Positions 52,462 through 62,539 are shown, counted from the first letter of the stretch. The stretch is DNA of 64,000 nt from Litorivita pollutaquae (GCF_003205515.1 NZ_KZ826485.1:124001-188000); one strand, 5' to 3'. The notes: a model not told the origin generated them from the sequence alone. A program made the numbers and translations.

Positions 52462-53871
52462 ATGACAGCCCCAAAGACACTCTATGATAAAATCTGGGAT
52501 GCCCATGTTGCCCATGAAGGCGACGACGGCACCTGCCTCTTGTATATCGACCGTCACCTTGTGCACGAAGTGACATCACCGCAGGCGTTTGAGGGTCTGC
52601 GTATGGCGAACCGCGCGGTGCGCGCGCCGGATAAAACCATCGCCGTGCCGGATCACAACGTGCCCACCACATTGGATCGCGTGTCCGGTGTTATCGCCAA
52701 TGAAGAAAGCCGCATTCAAGTCGAAGCCCTCGACAAGAACGCCAAGGATTTCGGCATCCATTACTATCCCGTCTCGGACGTGCGCCAAGGCATCGTGCAT
52801 ATTGTCGGCCCCGAGCAAGGCTGGACCCTGCCGGGCATGACCGTGGTATGCGGCGACAGCCACACCGCAACCCATGGCGCATTCGGCGCATTGGCCCATG
52901 GCATCGGCACCTCCGAGGTGGAACATGTTCTGGCCACGCAAACGTTGATCCAGAAAAAGTCCAAAAACATGAAGGTCGAGATCACCGGCAAATTGAAGCC
53001 CGGCGTGACCGCCAAAGACATCACCCTTGCCGTGATCGGCGAAACCGGCACCGCCGGCGGCACCGGCTATGTCATCGAATATTGCGGCGAAGCGATCCGT
53101 GATCTGTCGATGGAAGGCCGCATGACCGTGTGCAACATGGCCATTGAGGGCGGCGCGCGCGCGGGCCTCATCGCGCCGGACGACACCACATATGCCTATT
53201 GCAAAGGCCGCCCCCATGCCCCCAAAGGCGCGGATTGGGACAAGGCTTTGGCGTGGTGGAAAACCCTCTACACTGATGAGGACGCACATTTCGACAAGGT
53301 CATCACACTCAAAGGCGAAGACATCGCCCCGGTGGTCACATGGGGCACCTCGCCCGAAGACGTTCTGCCGATCACCTCGGTTGTGCCTGCGCCGGAAAGC
53401 TTTAAGGGCGGCAAGGTCGAAGCGGCCAAACGCGCCATTGAATACATGGGCCTGACCGCCGGTCAAAAATTGACCGACATCGAAATCGACACGGTGTTCA
53501 TCGGATCCTGCACCAACGGCCGTATCGAGGATCTGCGCGCTGCGGCGTCGATCCTCAAAGGCAAAAAAATCAAAGACGGCCTGCGTGCCATGGTCGTGCC
53601 GGGTTCGGGTCTTGTTCGCGCCCAAGCCGAAGAAGAAGGCATTGCGGCGATCTTCCAGGAGGCCGGGTTCGAATGGCGTCTGGCGGGATGCTCGATGTGC
53701 CTTGCAATGAACCCCGACCAATTGGCAGAAGACGAACGTTGCGCATCGACCTCGAACCGCAACTTCGAAGGGCGCCAAGGCTACAAAGGCCGCACCCATC
53801 TTGTATCGCCGGAAATGGCCGCAGCCGCTGCGATCACCGGTCACCTGACCGATGTGCGCGAGATGCTCTGA
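52462..53871 (+). CDS. leuC: 3-isopropylmalate dehydratase large subunit
   Basis: 469 residues, aconitase fold. Iron-sulfur ligands in [15 protein letters not shown] and [12 protein letters not shown], substrate motifs [20 protein letters not shown] and [11 protein letters not shown] are all intact. With LeuD it isomerises 2- to 3-isopropylmalate in leucine synthesis. GAGAGGA lies before the ATG. Its stop is followed at once by the ATG of a glycosyltransferase, then leuD. Confidence 0.98.
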   Translation: MTAPKTLYDKIWDAHVAHEGDDGTCLLYIDRHLVHEVTSPQAFEGLRMANRAVRAPDKTIAVPDHNVPTTLDRVSGVIANEESRIQVEALDKNAKDFGIHYYPVSDVRQGIVHIVGPEQGWTLPGMTVVCGDSHTATHGAFGALAHGIGTSEVEHVLATQTLIQKKSKNMKVEITGKLKPGVTAKDITLAVIGETGTAGGTGYVIEYCGEAIRDLSMEGRMTVCNMAIEGGARAGLIAPDDTTYAYCKGRPHAPKGADWDKALAWWKTLYTDEDAHFDKVITLKGEDIAPVVTWGTSPEDVLPITSVVPAPESFKGGKVEAAKRAIEYMGLTAGQKLTDIEIDTVFIGSCTNGRIEDLRAAASILKGKKIKDGLRAMVVPGSGLVRAQAEEEGIAAIFQEAGFEWRLAGCSMCLAMNPDQLAEDERCASTSNRNFEGRQGYKGRTHLVSPEMAAAAAITGHLTDVREML

Positions 53872-54717
53872 ATGAGCCAAGTGGCCCTGCATACCGATGA
53901 CCAAACCCTTGCGCCAATTGGCGCGCTTTGGGTGGGAGAGCGGCTGCGCTGGCTTGACCGGCTGTCGCTCGCGTCGTTCGTGCATCAGGGCCACGCGGTC
54001 GCATTGTTTCATCTCGACGGGTTCGCAGAGCCACCCATTGAGGGTGTCGAATTCATCCACGCACGCGAAGTGTTCGATTATGACCGGATCTTCCTTGCGT
54101 CTGTGAAACCTTCGGTCTTTTCCGACATGTTTGCGCTGCATCTGATTTCCAAATCGGATTTCATATGTGTCGATACCGATGTGCTCGCCCTACGGCCGTT
54201 CCGGCCCAAGGACGGGTATCTTGTCGGGCGCGAGCACGGCGGTTGGGTCAATGTCGCCGTGATGCGGTTGCCCGAAGACAGTGCGGCATTGCACGACATG
54301 ATGGATTGCGTGACTGATCCGACCACCGTGCCGGAATGGTTGCCAGAGGATGTGCAAGCCAAGGTGATGCGCGTGCAACCCAAGAACCGGTTGATGGAAG
54401 CGTGCAAACGCATCCGCAACACATTGGGGCCAAGGATGCTGACCCATATGCTCAAAAAGCATAATGAAAAGCACCATGCCTTGCCGGTTGCCGCGTTGAA
54501 CCCGCTGCCTTGGTCGATGGCCGATGCTTATTTCAACCCCCATGGCGGGGTCGAGGGATGGCTGACGGATGAAACCCAAGCCGTGCATCTTTACTCATCA
54601 CGGATCAGGGCGCTGCACCTGCGCGTCGCGCCCTATCCCAATAGCTTTATGGCGAAATTCGCCGCCGATATCGGGTTCTCTTTCGGAGACCTGCCACAAC
54701 AAACCGAAGGGTTTTAA
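53872..54717 (+). CDS. Glycosyltransferase-like protein inside the leu cluster
   Basis: 281 residues; its ATG abuts the leuC stop and its TAA is 3 bases before leuD, so it is co-transcribed. GT-A like features: start LAPIGALWVGERLRWLDRLS, the DxD motif in FICVDTDVLALRPFRPKDG and later WSMADAYFNPHGGVEGW. It resembles proteins with the sugar-binding DXD motif (GT32/GT8-like). A role in leucine synthesis is unlikely; it may make a surface glycan and share the operon by accident or for growth control. Confidence 0.75.
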   Translation: MSQVALHTDDQTLAPIGALWVGERLRWLDRLSLASFVHQGHAVALFHLDGFAEPPIEGVEFIHAREVFDYDRIFLASVKPSVFSDMFALHLISKSDFICVDTDVLALRPFRPKDGYLVGREHGGWVNVAVMRLPEDSAALHDMMDCVTDPTTVPEWLPEDVQAKVMRVQPKNRLMEACKRIRNTLGPRMLTHMLKKHNEKHHALPVAALNPLPWSMADAYFNPHGGVEGWLTDETQAVHLYSSRIRALHLRVAPYPNSFMAKFAADIGFSFGDLPQQTEGF

Positions 54718-54720
54718 CCT

Positions 54721-55326
54721 ATGGACAAGTTTCAAAAAATCACCGGCGTTGCCGCGCCCATGCCTTTGGTCAACATCGACACCGATATGATCATCCCTAA
54801 AGTATTTCTCAAAACCATCAAACGCTCGGGCCTTGGCGTGAATCTCTTTGACGAGATGCGCTATGACCGTCAGGGCAATGAACTCCCCGATTTTGTGCTC
54901 AATAAACCGCAATATCGCGGCGCTGAAATTCTGGTGGCGGGCGACAACTTCGGCTGCGGCTCCTCGCGCGAACATGCGCCTTGGGCGATTGCGGATTTCG
55001 GCATCAAATGCGTGATCTCCACATCCTTCGCCGACATCTTCTTTAACAACTGCTTCAAAAACGGCATCCTGCCCGTCGTCCTGCCGCAAGAGCAAGTCGA
55101 CCTTTTGATGAAAGACGCCGAGAAAGGGGAAAACGCCCGTGTGACCATCGATCTTGAAGCGCAAGAGATCACCACATCGGATGGCGAAGTGATCACATTT
55201 GACGTCGATCCGTTCAAAAAGCATTGCCTGCTCGAAGGTCTCGACGACATTGGCCTGACCATGGAAAAAGGCGCGGCCATCGATGCCTTTGAATCCAACG
55301 CAAGCGCCGAACGCCCTTGGGTTTGA
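54721..55326 (+). CDS. leuD: 3-isopropylmalate dehydratase small subunit
   Basis: 201 residues, the swivel domain of aconitase-type enzymes. Substrate motif [20 protein letters not shown] and the leading [16 protein letters not shown] are intact. It pairs with LeuC. It begins 3 bases after the glycosyltransferase gene. A strong terminator follows. Confidence 0.97.
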   Translation: MDKFQKITGVAAPMPLVNIDTDMIIPKVFLKTIKRSGLGVNLFDEMRYDRQGNELPDFVLNKPQYRGAEILVAGDNFGCGSSREHAPWAIADFGIKCVISTSFADIFFNNCFKNGILPVVLPQEQVDLLMKDAEKGENARVTIDLEAQEITTSDGEVITFDVDPFKKHCLLEGLDDIGLTMEKGAAIDAFESNASAERPWV

Positions 55327-55380
55327 GATGAAATATCAGGCGCGCCGTCTTCCCGCGTGCCTCGATACTCATATGCCGCC

Positions 55381-55416
55381 AAGGCCGCCTGTCCCGCGCA
55401 GGCGGCCTTTGTTTTG
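55381..55416 (+). terminator. Terminator after leuD
   Basis: AAGGCCGCCTG/CAGGCGGCCTT stem (11 bp) with a 7-base loop, then TGTTTT. It separates leuCD from the downstream genes. Confidence 0.9.
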
Positions 55417-55709
55417 GCCTTACCTCTCGAAAATCTGCGTCACGTAGTGGCCCCTTTGGCGCGCTCCACCATATCTGGTAGGACGCATCAATGTGCCTTA
55501 ATCTTGCACCAAAATTGATGCAATACCGCACCACATTGACCCTCAAATCGCCCTGAATCTCAACTCTTGTTAACCAATACCTTGAGCGAGATAGCGAAAG
55601 AAGGCAGAAATTGGGCAAGATTGAGGCAGACCGTCAGAGTAGGCGGAATCAAGTTGGGACAAAGACGCGGCATCGTATCGCGTCAGGCCAGTTTGAAGGG
55701 AACACAGCA

Positions 55710-56549
55710 GTGCTCGCACGAACATTCGGCGCATTTATGCGCGCAGTCCTTGTCGCGTTTTTGATCGCGACGCCGGCACTCTTGTTACCGGGGGTGGTCG
55801 CGGACACGTCGCAAATTGTCATGCTCATCGCGATCTTCGCCGGGCTGTTGACCTATATCGAATACTTTAGCCAATACCCGTCGATCGTGGAGTTCCGCTT
55901 TGCACCGCCCTTTAACCGGCTGCGGTTTGTGGCATTGTTCTTCACCGTTTTCCTATTGACCGTAATTTGCCGTGGCCTCACCGATCCGACCAATTTCACG
56001 CATTTCGTCACATCGCTCGGGGCGATCCTCGGCAATGCCATTGATTTCCCCTATTCGCCGGTCCGGTTGGTCGTGTTGACCCTACCTGCCGATGCCAGCC
56101 ACGAATTGGTCGCAACCGTGCGCACCGCCGCAGGCATCGCCTATCTCGTCTCGTTGATTGCGATGTTCTGCTTTGTCACGATGGTACGCATCTTTGGCTG
56201 GCCGGCCCGTGGCGGCGTGTTCAATGTATGGGTCAACCTGCCCCTGTTTGATCCCACAGCAGGCGGCGATGTCTTGCACCGTCTCAAACGCGATGCCAGC
56301 CTGAACATTGTGCTTGGCTTTCTCCTTCCGTTCTTCATCCCCGCTGTGATCAAAGCCGCAGCAGACGTGATTGACCCGATCAGCATGCAAAACCCGCAAA
56401 CCTTGATCTGGACCATTTCGGCATGGGCGTTCCTGCCCGCGAGCATGATCATGCGCGGTATCGCCATGAGCCGCATCGCCGATATGATCGAGGAAAAGCG
56501 CCGCCGGACCTATGCCGAAGCAAATCACGACGCCCTGCAAACGGCGTAA
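55710..56549 (+). CDS. Membrane protein of unknown function
   Basis: 279 residues from GTG 55710, chosen for AAGGGA 8 bases before it; a TTG at 55611 with AAGG nearby is an alternative that adds 33 basic residues. About six hydrophobic segments (VLVAFLIATPALLLPGVVAD; FVALFFTVFLLTVICRG; and FIPAVIKAAADVI near the end). No recognisable domain. It lies between leuD and an EEP-family gene in the leu region. I could not assign a family. Confidence 0.7.
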   Translation: MLARTFGAFMRAVLVAFLIATPALLLPGVVADTSQIVMLIAIFAGLLTYIEYFSQYPSIVEFRFAPPFNRLRFVALFFTVFLLTVICRGLTDPTNFTHFVTSLGAILGNAIDFPYSPVRLVVLTLPADASHELVATVRTAAGIAYLVSLIAMFCFVTMVRIFGWPARGGVFNVWVNLPLFDPTAGGDVLHRLKRDASLNIVLGFLLPFFIPAVIKAAADVIDPISMQNPQTLIWTISAWAFLPASMIMRGIAMSRIADMIEEKRRRTYAEANHDALQTA

Positions 56550-56583
56550 TGGATCGCGGCGCGCGCCGCCTTGGCGGTGTGCC

Positions 56584-57636
56584 ATGGCGGTGCCTGATAC
56601 TGGACATGCGCCCCTTGCCTTGATCTGCGCCTTGGTGGTTATCCTGCTGTTACTTGCTCCGCGACCCGCATGCGCCCAAGGCCCGCTGCGTATCGCCAGC
56701 TTCCACACCGAATTGTCACGTAAGGGGCCGGGGCTTTTGCTGAAAGCAGCCCGCGAAGGTGATCCTCAGGTCGAAGCTGTCGCGCGGCTCATCGCCCGCG
56801 CCGCACCGGATATCATTGCCCTGCAAGACATTGACTATGACTATCACGCCGAGGCGCTCACCGCCCTCGCGGAGCGCATCACAGAGCACGGTCATGCATT
56901 GCCCTATCGCTTTGCACTGCGCCCCAATACCGGCATGCCCACCGGTCTTGATATGGAGGGTGATGGCCGCCTTGGTACTCCCCGCGACGCTCAAGGGTAT
57001 GGGCACTATTCGGGCCAACACGGCATGGCGATCCTGTCGCGTTATCCAATCCGGACCGTTCTGGCCAAGGATTACAGCGCGCTGCTATGGGCCGATATGC
57101 CCGACCCAATGGTGCCCACCAGCCCAGACGGCGCACCCTTCCCCTCCCCCGATGCCTTCGCGGCGCAGCGGCTCAGCTCCACCGGACATTGGGCCGTGCC
57201 GGTCGATTTGGGCGAAGGTCAGGAATTGATGCTGCTGACCTATGCCGCCACGCCGCCCCTGTTTGACAAAGACGAAGATCGTAATGGCAAACGCAATCAC
57301 GACGAAACACGGTTTTGGACATGGCTATTGGATGGGGCGTTTGGTCCGCCGCCTAACCCGCCCTTGGTTCTGCTCGGCCTTGCCAATGTCGACCCGCACA
57401 GAGGCCAAGGACGGCGCGCGGCGTTGACCGCTTTGCTGGCGGATCCGCGCTTCAACGATCCGCACCCGACCAATAGTGCGGGCGAGGATGCCACCACCGA
57501 ATTCGCGCGTGCTGGCCTGCTGCGCCTGAGCTACATCCTGCCGTCCTCGGATTTGCAGGTGACCGGCAGTGGCATACTGCAAGACCCCGCTGCCAGCCGC
57601 CACCGGCTCGTCTATGTTGATCTCGACCCTCGTTGA
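56584..57636 (+). CDS. Endonuclease/exonuclease/phosphatase family secreted protein
   Basis: 350 residues from ATG 56584. A signal peptide (LICALVVILLLLAPRPACAQ) precedes the EEP domain: LRIASFHTELSRKG, APDIIALQDIDYDYHAEALT, PNTGMPTGLDMEGDG, YSGQHGMAILSRYPI and the ending SRHRLVYVDLD. The catalytic His and Asp/Glu positions of the DNase I-like fold are partly visible. Substrate unknown; it is probably periplasmic. It precedes leuB by about 105 bases. Confidence 0.75.
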   Translation: MAVPDTGHAPLALICALVVILLLLAPRPACAQGPLRIASFHTELSRKGPGLLLKAAREGDPQVEAVARLIARAAPDIIALQDIDYDYHAEALTALAERITEHGHALPYRFALRPNTGMPTGLDMEGDGRLGTPRDAQGYGHYSGQHGMAILSRYPIRTVLAKDYSALLWADMPDPMVPTSPDGAPFPSPDAFAAQRLSSTGHWAVPVDLGEGQELMLLTYAATPPLFDKDEDRNGKRNHDETRFWTWLLDGAFGPPPNPPLVLLGLANVDPHRGQGRRAALTALLADPRFNDPHPTNSAGEDATTEFARAGLLRLSYILPSSDLQVTGSGILQDPAASRHRLVYVDLDPR

Positions 57637-57741
57637 TCGGTGTGCGGGATAGCCCGTCATCTCCAGCCCCCTCATTTCTTGACCCGACCGCACCAACGCG
57701 ATAGGCCGACCGCAACAGATTTTCACGAAGGACAGATCCAC

Positions 57742-58848
57742 ATGACGAACCCCTCGATCCTTATTCTCGCAGGTGACGGCATCGGCCCCGAAGTCATGGC
57801 CGAGGTGCGCAAAGTTATTGACTGGTATGGCAACAAACGGGATCTGGCCTTTGACGTAAGCGAAGACCTCGTCGGCGGCTGCGCCTATGACAAACATGGC
57901 ACGCCGCTTCATGACGACACGATGGCCAAGGCCCAAGAGGTCGACGCGGTTCTGCTCGGCGCCGTCGGCGGGCCGAAATACGACGCCCTTGATTTCTCGG
58001 TAAAGCCCGAGCGTGGGTTGCTGCGCCTGCGCAAGGAAATGGATCTTTATGCCAACCTGCGCCCCGCGCAATGCTTTGACGCATTGGCCGATTTCTCGTC
58101 GCTGAAAAAGGACGTTGTGGCGGGTCTCGACATCATGATCGTGCGCGAATTGACTTCGGGCATCTATTTTGGCGAGCCGCGCGGCATCATCAAAGAAGGC
58201 AATGAGCGTGTGGGCATCAACACCCAGCGCTACACCGAAAGCGAGATCGCCCGTGTGGCCCGCTCGGCGTTTGAATTGGCCCGCAAGCGTGGCAACAAAG
58301 TCTGCTCGATGGAAAAAGCCAACGTGATGGAAAGCGGCATCCTGTGGCGCGACGTGGTCACCGAAGTGCACGCCGCCGAATATCCCGATGTGGAATTGTC
58401 GCATATGTATGCGGACGCGGGCGCGATGCAGCTGTGCCGCTGGCCCAAGCAATTTGACGTGATCGTCACCGACAACCTCTTTGGCGATCTTCTGTCCGAT
58501 GCCGCTGCGATGCTCACCGGTTCACTCGGCATGCTGCCTTCGGCCAGCCTTGGCGCACCGATGGACAATGGCCGCCCCAAGGCGCTCTACGAGCCGGTGC
58601 ACGGGTCGGCGCCCGACATCGCCGGTCAAGGCAAAGCCAATCCCATCGCTTGCGTGCTTAGCTTCGCCATGGCGCTGCGCTACAGCTTTGACCAGGGCGC
58701 AGAGGCCGACCGCCTTGAGAAAGCCGTCGAGACGGTTTTGGCAGACGGCAAACGCACGGCGGATCTTTTGGGTGAAGACGGCGTTACGCCGGTGACCACC
58801 GCAGAAATGGGCGATGCGATTGTCGCCGCGCTCGAGGCGTCCCTATAA
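57742..58848 (+). CDS. leuB: 3-isopropylmalate dehydrogenase
   Basis: 368 residues from ATG 57742, the normal LeuB length, with GAAGGAC upstream. The NAD-dependent decarboxylating dehydrogenase fold shows [17 protein letters not shown], the Lys/Asp site in the middle, and [20 protein letters not shown]. It oxidises 3-isopropylmalate to 2-oxoisocaproate. It is apart from leuCD by two unrelated genes and has its own terminator. Confidence 0.98.
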   Translation: MTNPSILILAGDGIGPEVMAEVRKVIDWYGNKRDLAFDVSEDLVGGCAYDKHGTPLHDDTMAKAQEVDAVLLGAVGGPKYDALDFSVKPERGLLRLRKEMDLYANLRPAQCFDALADFSSLKKDVVAGLDIMIVRELTSGIYFGEPRGIIKEGNERVGINTQRYTESEIARVARSAFELARKRGNKVCSMEKANVMESGILWRDVVTEVHAAEYPDVELSHMYADAGAMQLCRWPKQFDVIVTDNLFGDLLSDAAAMLTGSLGMLPSASLGAPMDNGRPKALYEPVHGSAPDIAGQGKANPIACVLSFAMALRYSFDQGAEADRLEKAVETVLADGKRTADLLGEDGVTPVTTAEMGDAIVAALEASL

Positions 58849-58902
58849 TCCGGGGCCCATTGGCCGGAAAACTTATCGGCCGGACAACCGGCACACGGAT
58901 GG

Positions 58903-58932
58903 AAACGGCGCGCCACAGGGCGCGCCGTTTTT
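58903..58932 (+). terminator. Terminator after leuB
   Basis: AAACGGCGCGCC/GGCGCGCCGTTT stem (12 bp) with loop ACAG, then TT. Confidence 0.93.
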
Positions 58933-59070
58933 ATCTACAAAGCGGCCATCACACCGGCCGCCATGTGGAAACTCCTCAAATCCATATCATCCCCTAGGCA
59001 GCGCATCGCATGCACCTTAGTGTCACCGCGAACAGCTATCGTTTTTTGCAGCAAACCTCCCCGAGCCACC

Positions 59071-60033
59071 ATGACCCAAGCCCTCCCATCCAACCTGCGC
59101 GGCGCGCTCACTGCATTAGCCGCATTCGCGATTTATGCCGTGCATGACGCGTTGATTAAATCATTGGGGGCCAACTATTCAGCGTTCCAAATCGTGTTTT
59201 TCTCGGTGCTTTTCGGCTTTCCGTTGACCACCCTGATGTTAATCCGCGACCGCACCGACGGCAATCTGCGCCCGCGCCGACCGATGTGGACCGTCTTGCG
59301 CACGGTTTTTACCGTCATCGCAACGCTTAGCGTCTTTTATGCCTTTTCGGCGCTGCCTCTGGCGCAGACCTACGCGATCCTTTTTTCCATGCCGCTGATC
59401 ATCTCTTTGGTTGCGGTTCCGATTTTGGGTGAGCGCATCGGCTGGCGCCGCGGCATCGCGATTCTGGTAGGCCTTGGCGGGGTTATGGCAGTGTTGCGCC
59501 CCGGCACAACGGACCTCACGCTTGGCCATGCTGCGGCACTCTCTGCGGCGGTGTTCCTCTCTTTGATCTCGGTGATTTTGCGCAAAATTGGCCATGAAGA
59601 GCGCAGCGCGGTTCTGGTACTTTATCCGATGCTGGCCAATTTCATCGTGATGGGCTGCATTCTGCCCTTTGTCTATGTGCCTGTCGCCCCCGCCGATATG
59701 GCCGGAATGGCGGCGCTCGCCGCCCTTGCGGTGGTGGCGCTGCTGGTGCAGATTCAAGCCTATAAAATGTCGCGCGCTGTGATCGTCGCCCCGATGCAGT
59801 ATTCGCAAATCATTTGGGCCACTCTGTTTGGGGCGCTCTTTTTTGACGAGGTTCCCGACCTCAACACGGCGATCGGCGCGGCGATCATCATCGGCAGCGG
59901 CGTTTATATCGTGTTGCGCGAGGATGGCGCCACGGGCAGCGGCACGCCGGTTCTGAAAACCCAAAGCCGCTTTGGCCCGATCCCGCTGACCCGTATCAGT
60001 CTATTGCAACGCTTCGGCCGCAAAAGCGACTGA
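59071..60033 (+). CDS. EamA/DMT-family transporter
   Basis: 320 residues from ATG 59071 (MTQALPSNLRGALTAL). Ten hydrophobic segments in two EamA repeats: AAFAIYAVHDALIKSLGANY at the start of the first and LSAAVFLSLISVILRKIGHE at the second. The C-terminal half ends PDLNTAIGAAIIIGSGVYIV. Members export metabolites such as amino acids, but the substrate here is unknown. Stands alone before the tRNA gene. Confidence 0.85.
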   Translation: MTQALPSNLRGALTALAAFAIYAVHDALIKSLGANYSAFQIVFFSVLFGFPLTTLMLIRDRTDGNLRPRRPMWTVLRTVFTVIATLSVFYAFSALPLAQTYAILFSMPLIISLVAVPILGERIGWRRGIAILVGLGGVMAVLRPGTTDLTLGHAAALSAAVFLSLISVILRKIGHEERSAVLVLYPMLANFIVMGCILPFVYVPVAPADMAGMAALAALAVVALLVQIQAYKMSRAVIVAPMQYSQIIWATLFGALFFDEVPDLNTAIGAAIIIGSGVYIVLREDGATGSGTPVLKTQSRFGPIPLTRISLLQRFGRKSD

Positions 60034-60052
60034 CCGCCCCGCGTGTTTTGTC

Positions 60053-60080
60053 TTGTCAAAACCCGATGCGGGGTTTAAAT
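60053..60080 (+). promoter_or_regulatory. Promoter of tRNA-Pro
   Basis: TTGTCA (60053-60058), 16-base spacer, TTAAAT (60075-60080), 13 bases before the tRNA. An AAACCC/GGGTTT inverted repeat spans the spacer, a feature worth noting but not explained. Confidence 0.55.
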
Positions 60081-60093
60081 CGCCCCTCACGGT

Positions 60094-60170
60094 CGGGCTG
60101 TAGCGCAGCCTGGTAGCGCACCTGCTTCGGGAGCAGGGGGTCGGAGGTTCGAATCCTCTCAGCCCGACCA
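60094..60170 (+). tRNA. tRNA-Pro (anticodon CGG)
   Basis: 77 bases including a genomic CCA. Acceptor CGGGCTG pairs with CAGCCCG; the anticodon stem-loop is CTGCT-TCGGG-AGCAG with anticodon CGG; the T-loop reads GGTTCGAATCC. It reads CCG proline codons. The gene sits between the EamA gene and the arsenic operon. Confidence 0.97.
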
Positions 60171-60327
60171 ATTTCAAACAACTCAAACGCGGCGACGTCA
60201 AATGCGATGCTAACGGCCGACGCCGGAAAATCGCGCCTGTCCTGCCCGTTATGGTGATCGCCTTTGCGCCGTCGGGCACAGACAATCCCAACAGGTCACA
60301 GCCCAGATTATCATAAGGCCACAATAC

Positions 60328-61395
60328 TCACGCGGCCGGATCGTCGGCGGGAAACCAATGTTTGGTGCGGTTGGCAAAGGCAACCAATGACAACATCACC
60401 GGGACTTCGACAAGCACACCGACGACCGTCGCCAGCGCCGCACCGGACCCAAGGCCAAACAGGCTGATCGCCACTGCCACTGCGAGCTCAAAGAAATTCG
60501 ACGTCCCGATCAAGGCACAGGGCGCGGCCACATTAAAGGGAATGCCCCAAGCCCGCGCCGCGCCATAAGCCACGAAAAAGATACCGTAGGATTGGATGAG
60601 CAACGGCACCGCAATCAGAGCAATGACCATAGGGCGGGCCAAGATCACTTCGCCTTGAAACCCGAACAGCAGCACGACGGTGACCAACAACCCGAGAATA
60701 GAAAACGGCTGCACGCGGGTTTTGAAGGCATCGACCGCCGCCTCCCCATCCTGCGCCACGAGCTTCCGGCGCGTGACATATCCCGCCAGAAGCGGCAACA
60801 TTACATAGAGCCCCACCGACAATAAGAGCGTATCCCACGGCACGACAATATCCGTCACGCCCAACAAAAAAGCCACAATCGGTGCAAAGGCAAATACCAT
60901 GATCACGTCATTCACGCTAACCTGCACCAGAGTATAGGCGGGATCTCCGCGCGTCAGATTCGACCAGACAAATACCATCGCCGTGCAGGGCGCCGCGCCC
61001 AATAAAATCACGCCCGCGAGATAGGCCTGCGCATCCTCGGGCGGGATCAATCCGGCAAACACATAGTTGAAGAACAACACCCCAAGAGCGGCCATGGTAA
61101 AGGGTTTGATCAACCAGTTGACAATCAGCGTCACGATCAAGCCCTTCGGTTTGTCGCCGACCTGCCGCAGGGCGCCGAAATCCACGCCCACCATCATCGG
61201 ATAAACCATCGCCCAGATCAGCACCGCCACCGGCAGGTTCACCGAAGCCACTTCGAGCGAGGCCAGAAATCCAAAAACAGCGGGAAATAGATTGCCCAGC
61301 AAAAGTCCCGCCCCGATGGCAAGTGCCACCCAGACAGAGAGCCAACGTTCAAAAGTGCCCAACCCTGCCGCAGCGGTGCGCGAAATATCAGTCAT
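60328..61395 (-). CDS. arsB: Arsenite efflux transporter, Acr3 family
   Basis: 355 residues with ten membrane segments of the Acr3/BASS fold. The key conserved Cys lies in [15 protein letters not shown], a metal-binding Acr3 site, and the early segment [20 protein letters not shown] is typical. It expels arsenite. Last gene of arsR-arsC-arsB on the minus strand, 33 bases after arsC. Confidence 0.94.
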   Translation of the reverse strand: MTDISRTAAAGLGTFERWLSVWVALAIGAGLLLGNLFPAVFGFLASLEVASVNLPVAVLIWAMVYPMMVGVDFGALRQVGDKPKGLIVTLIVNWLIKPFTMAALGVLFFNYVFAGLIPPEDAQAYLAGVILLGAAPCTAMVFVWSNLTRGDPAYTLVQVSVNDVIMVFAFAPIVAFLLGVTDIVVPWDTLLLSVGLYVMLPLLAGYVTRRKLVAQDGEAAVDAFKTRVQPFSILGLLVTVVLLFGFQGEVILARPMVIALIAVPLLIQSYGIFFVAYGAARAWGIPFNVAAPCALIGTSNFFELAVAVAISLFGLGSGAALATVVGVLVEVPVMLSLVAFANRTKHWFPADDPAA

Positions 61396-61428
61396 CTTAG
61401 TCTCTCAATTAATCCTTCAAGGGTAGAA

Positions 61429-61938
61429 TTAATCCGCCTCCACGGTGCCTTTGCCGATATCGTCAAGATTGCGTTGCAACACCATCCGGTCAAGCGAGCC
61501 AATCGGCAAACTTGTGAAAATCGAAATGCGGCTGCGCAACATCCGGTAGGTTTCCGAGAATGCAACGCGGCGGACGGCTTCGGTGCCTTCGACCTTGACC
61601 GGATCAGGCATACCCCACTGCGCGCTCATCGGTTGACCGGGCCACACAGGGCAGGTCTCGGCGGCGGCGGCATCGCAAACCGTGAAGACAAAATCCATCT
61701 GCGGCGCGTCCGGTTCGGCAAATTCGTCCCAACTTTTTGACCGCGCAAAGCCGGTGTCGTGGTTCAATCCCTTTAACAGATCAAGCGTATAGGGATGCGG
61801 CGTCCCTGCCGGATTGGACCCCGCAGAATAGGCGTTGAACCGGCCCATCCCCTCGCGGTTCATAATTGCTTCGGCGATGATCGACCGGGCGGAATTTCCG
61901 GTGCACAGGAATAAGACGTTATAAACATCCTTGGTCAT
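61429..61938 (-). CDS. arsC: Low-molecular-weight phosphatase-type arsenate reductase
   Basis: 169 residues. The phosphatase P-loop LFLCTGNSARS (Cys12, Arg18) is followed by YSAGSNPAGTPHPYTLDLL and FTVCDAAAAETCPVWPG, whose Cys residues can relay a disulfide. It reduces arsenate to arsenite for export by Acr3. Homologues in alphaproteobacteria use glutaredoxin or thioredoxin. Between arsR and arsB, 9 bases from arsR. Confidence 0.92.
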   Translation of the reverse strand: MTKDVYNVLFLCTGNSARSIIAEAIMNREGMGRFNAYSAGSNPAGTPHPYTLDLLKGLNHDTGFARSKSWDEFAEPDAPQMDFVFTVCDAAAAETCPVWPGQPMSAQWGMPDPVKVEGTEAVRRVAFSETYRMLRSRISIFTSLPIGSLDRMVLQRNLDDIGKGTVEAD

Positions 61939-61947
61939 GGCAACCTC

Positions 61948-62280
61948 CTAACAGGCGCAAGCGACTTCATTGATGACAGGTTGGCAAAGGTCCGGTCGCC
62001 CCCCACAACAGTCCTCCATCAGAAAACCAAGCAAGCCGCGCATTCCGTCCATATCGGCGAAATACCGGATGCTGCGGCCCTCGCGGGTGCTGCGGATTAG
62101 GCCGGCGCGGACCAGAATAGACAGGTTGGTCGACATGGTATTCTGGCGCACATCGAGGGCGTCACTGATCGCACCCGCCGACATCCCCGTTTCCCCCGCC
62201 TTTATGAGCAAACGGAACACGTCGAGACGGGTTGATTGGCTGAGTGCCGCAAAGGCATCTAGGGCAGTATTTTTATCCAT
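61948..62280 (-). CDS. arsR: ArsR family arsenic-responsive repressor
   Basis: 110 residues from ATG 62280 (MDKNTALDAFAALSQS). Winged helix with SAGAISDALDVRQNTMSTNL as recognition helix and a beta-wing RSTREGRSIRYFADM. The C-terminus is Cys-rich: Cys91, Cys92 and Cys99, plus Cys108 and Cys110, resembling the As(III) site of the Acidithiobacillus-type ArsR rather than the helix-3 CxC site of classic ArsR. No ribosome binding site precedes the ATG; an operator-like palindrome abuts it. Confidence 0.9.
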   Translation of the reverse strand: MDKNTALDAFAALSQSTRLDVFRLLIKAGETGMSAGAISDALDVRQNTMSTNLSILVRAGLIRSTREGRSIRYFADMDGMRGLLGFLMEDCCGGRPDLCQPVINEVACAC

Positions 62281-62281
62281 A

Positions 62282-62299
62282 TATCGAGAATTAAAGATA
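62282..62299. promoter_or_regulatory. Operator-like palindrome at the arsR start
   Basis: TATC, 10 bases, GATA (inverted repeat), directly 5' of the arsR ATG. A binding site for ArsR itself is likely. With no Shine-Dalgarno in between, the transcript may be leaderless. Confidence 0.5.
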
Positions 62300-62347
62300 C
62301 AATGGCCGCACGTCAAGCCCCAATGCAATCTCGCGCAAATCCCCGCA

Positions 62348-62539
62348 TCAGTGCCCCACATAGGTGAAAGCAAACGCATCACAGCAGGTGCTATTCACGC
62401 GGTAAGATCCTGATGCCACCGGCACGCCTTCGAGAAAATTCGATGTGCCATCCACGTTCAATGCGTTGAAAATTCCCGATCCTTTTGACGACTGGGGATT
62501 TCCCCTCACAAAATATCCGCGCATCTGACAAAAAGGCAT
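62348..62539 (-). CDS. Candidate short coding remnant or small protein
   Basis: 63 residues from ATG 62539, with AAGGC just upstream. The C-terminal part, NALNVDGTSNFLEGVPVASG, then YRVNSTCCDAFAFTYVGH, reads like real protein sequence (balanced residues, protein-like codons), while the first residues do not. It is probably the 3' remnant of a decayed gene beside the arsenic operon. No family was recognised. Confidence 0.35.
   Translation of the reverse strand: MPFCQMRGYFVRGNPQSSKGSGIFNALNVDGTSNFLEGVPVASGSYRVNSTCCDAFAFTYVGH

Noticed and set aside
60001-60324. Minus-strand open frame with [14 protein letters not shown]-like sequence
   Set aside because: It is the antisense translation of tRNA-Pro plus flanking DNA, a well-known false protein.
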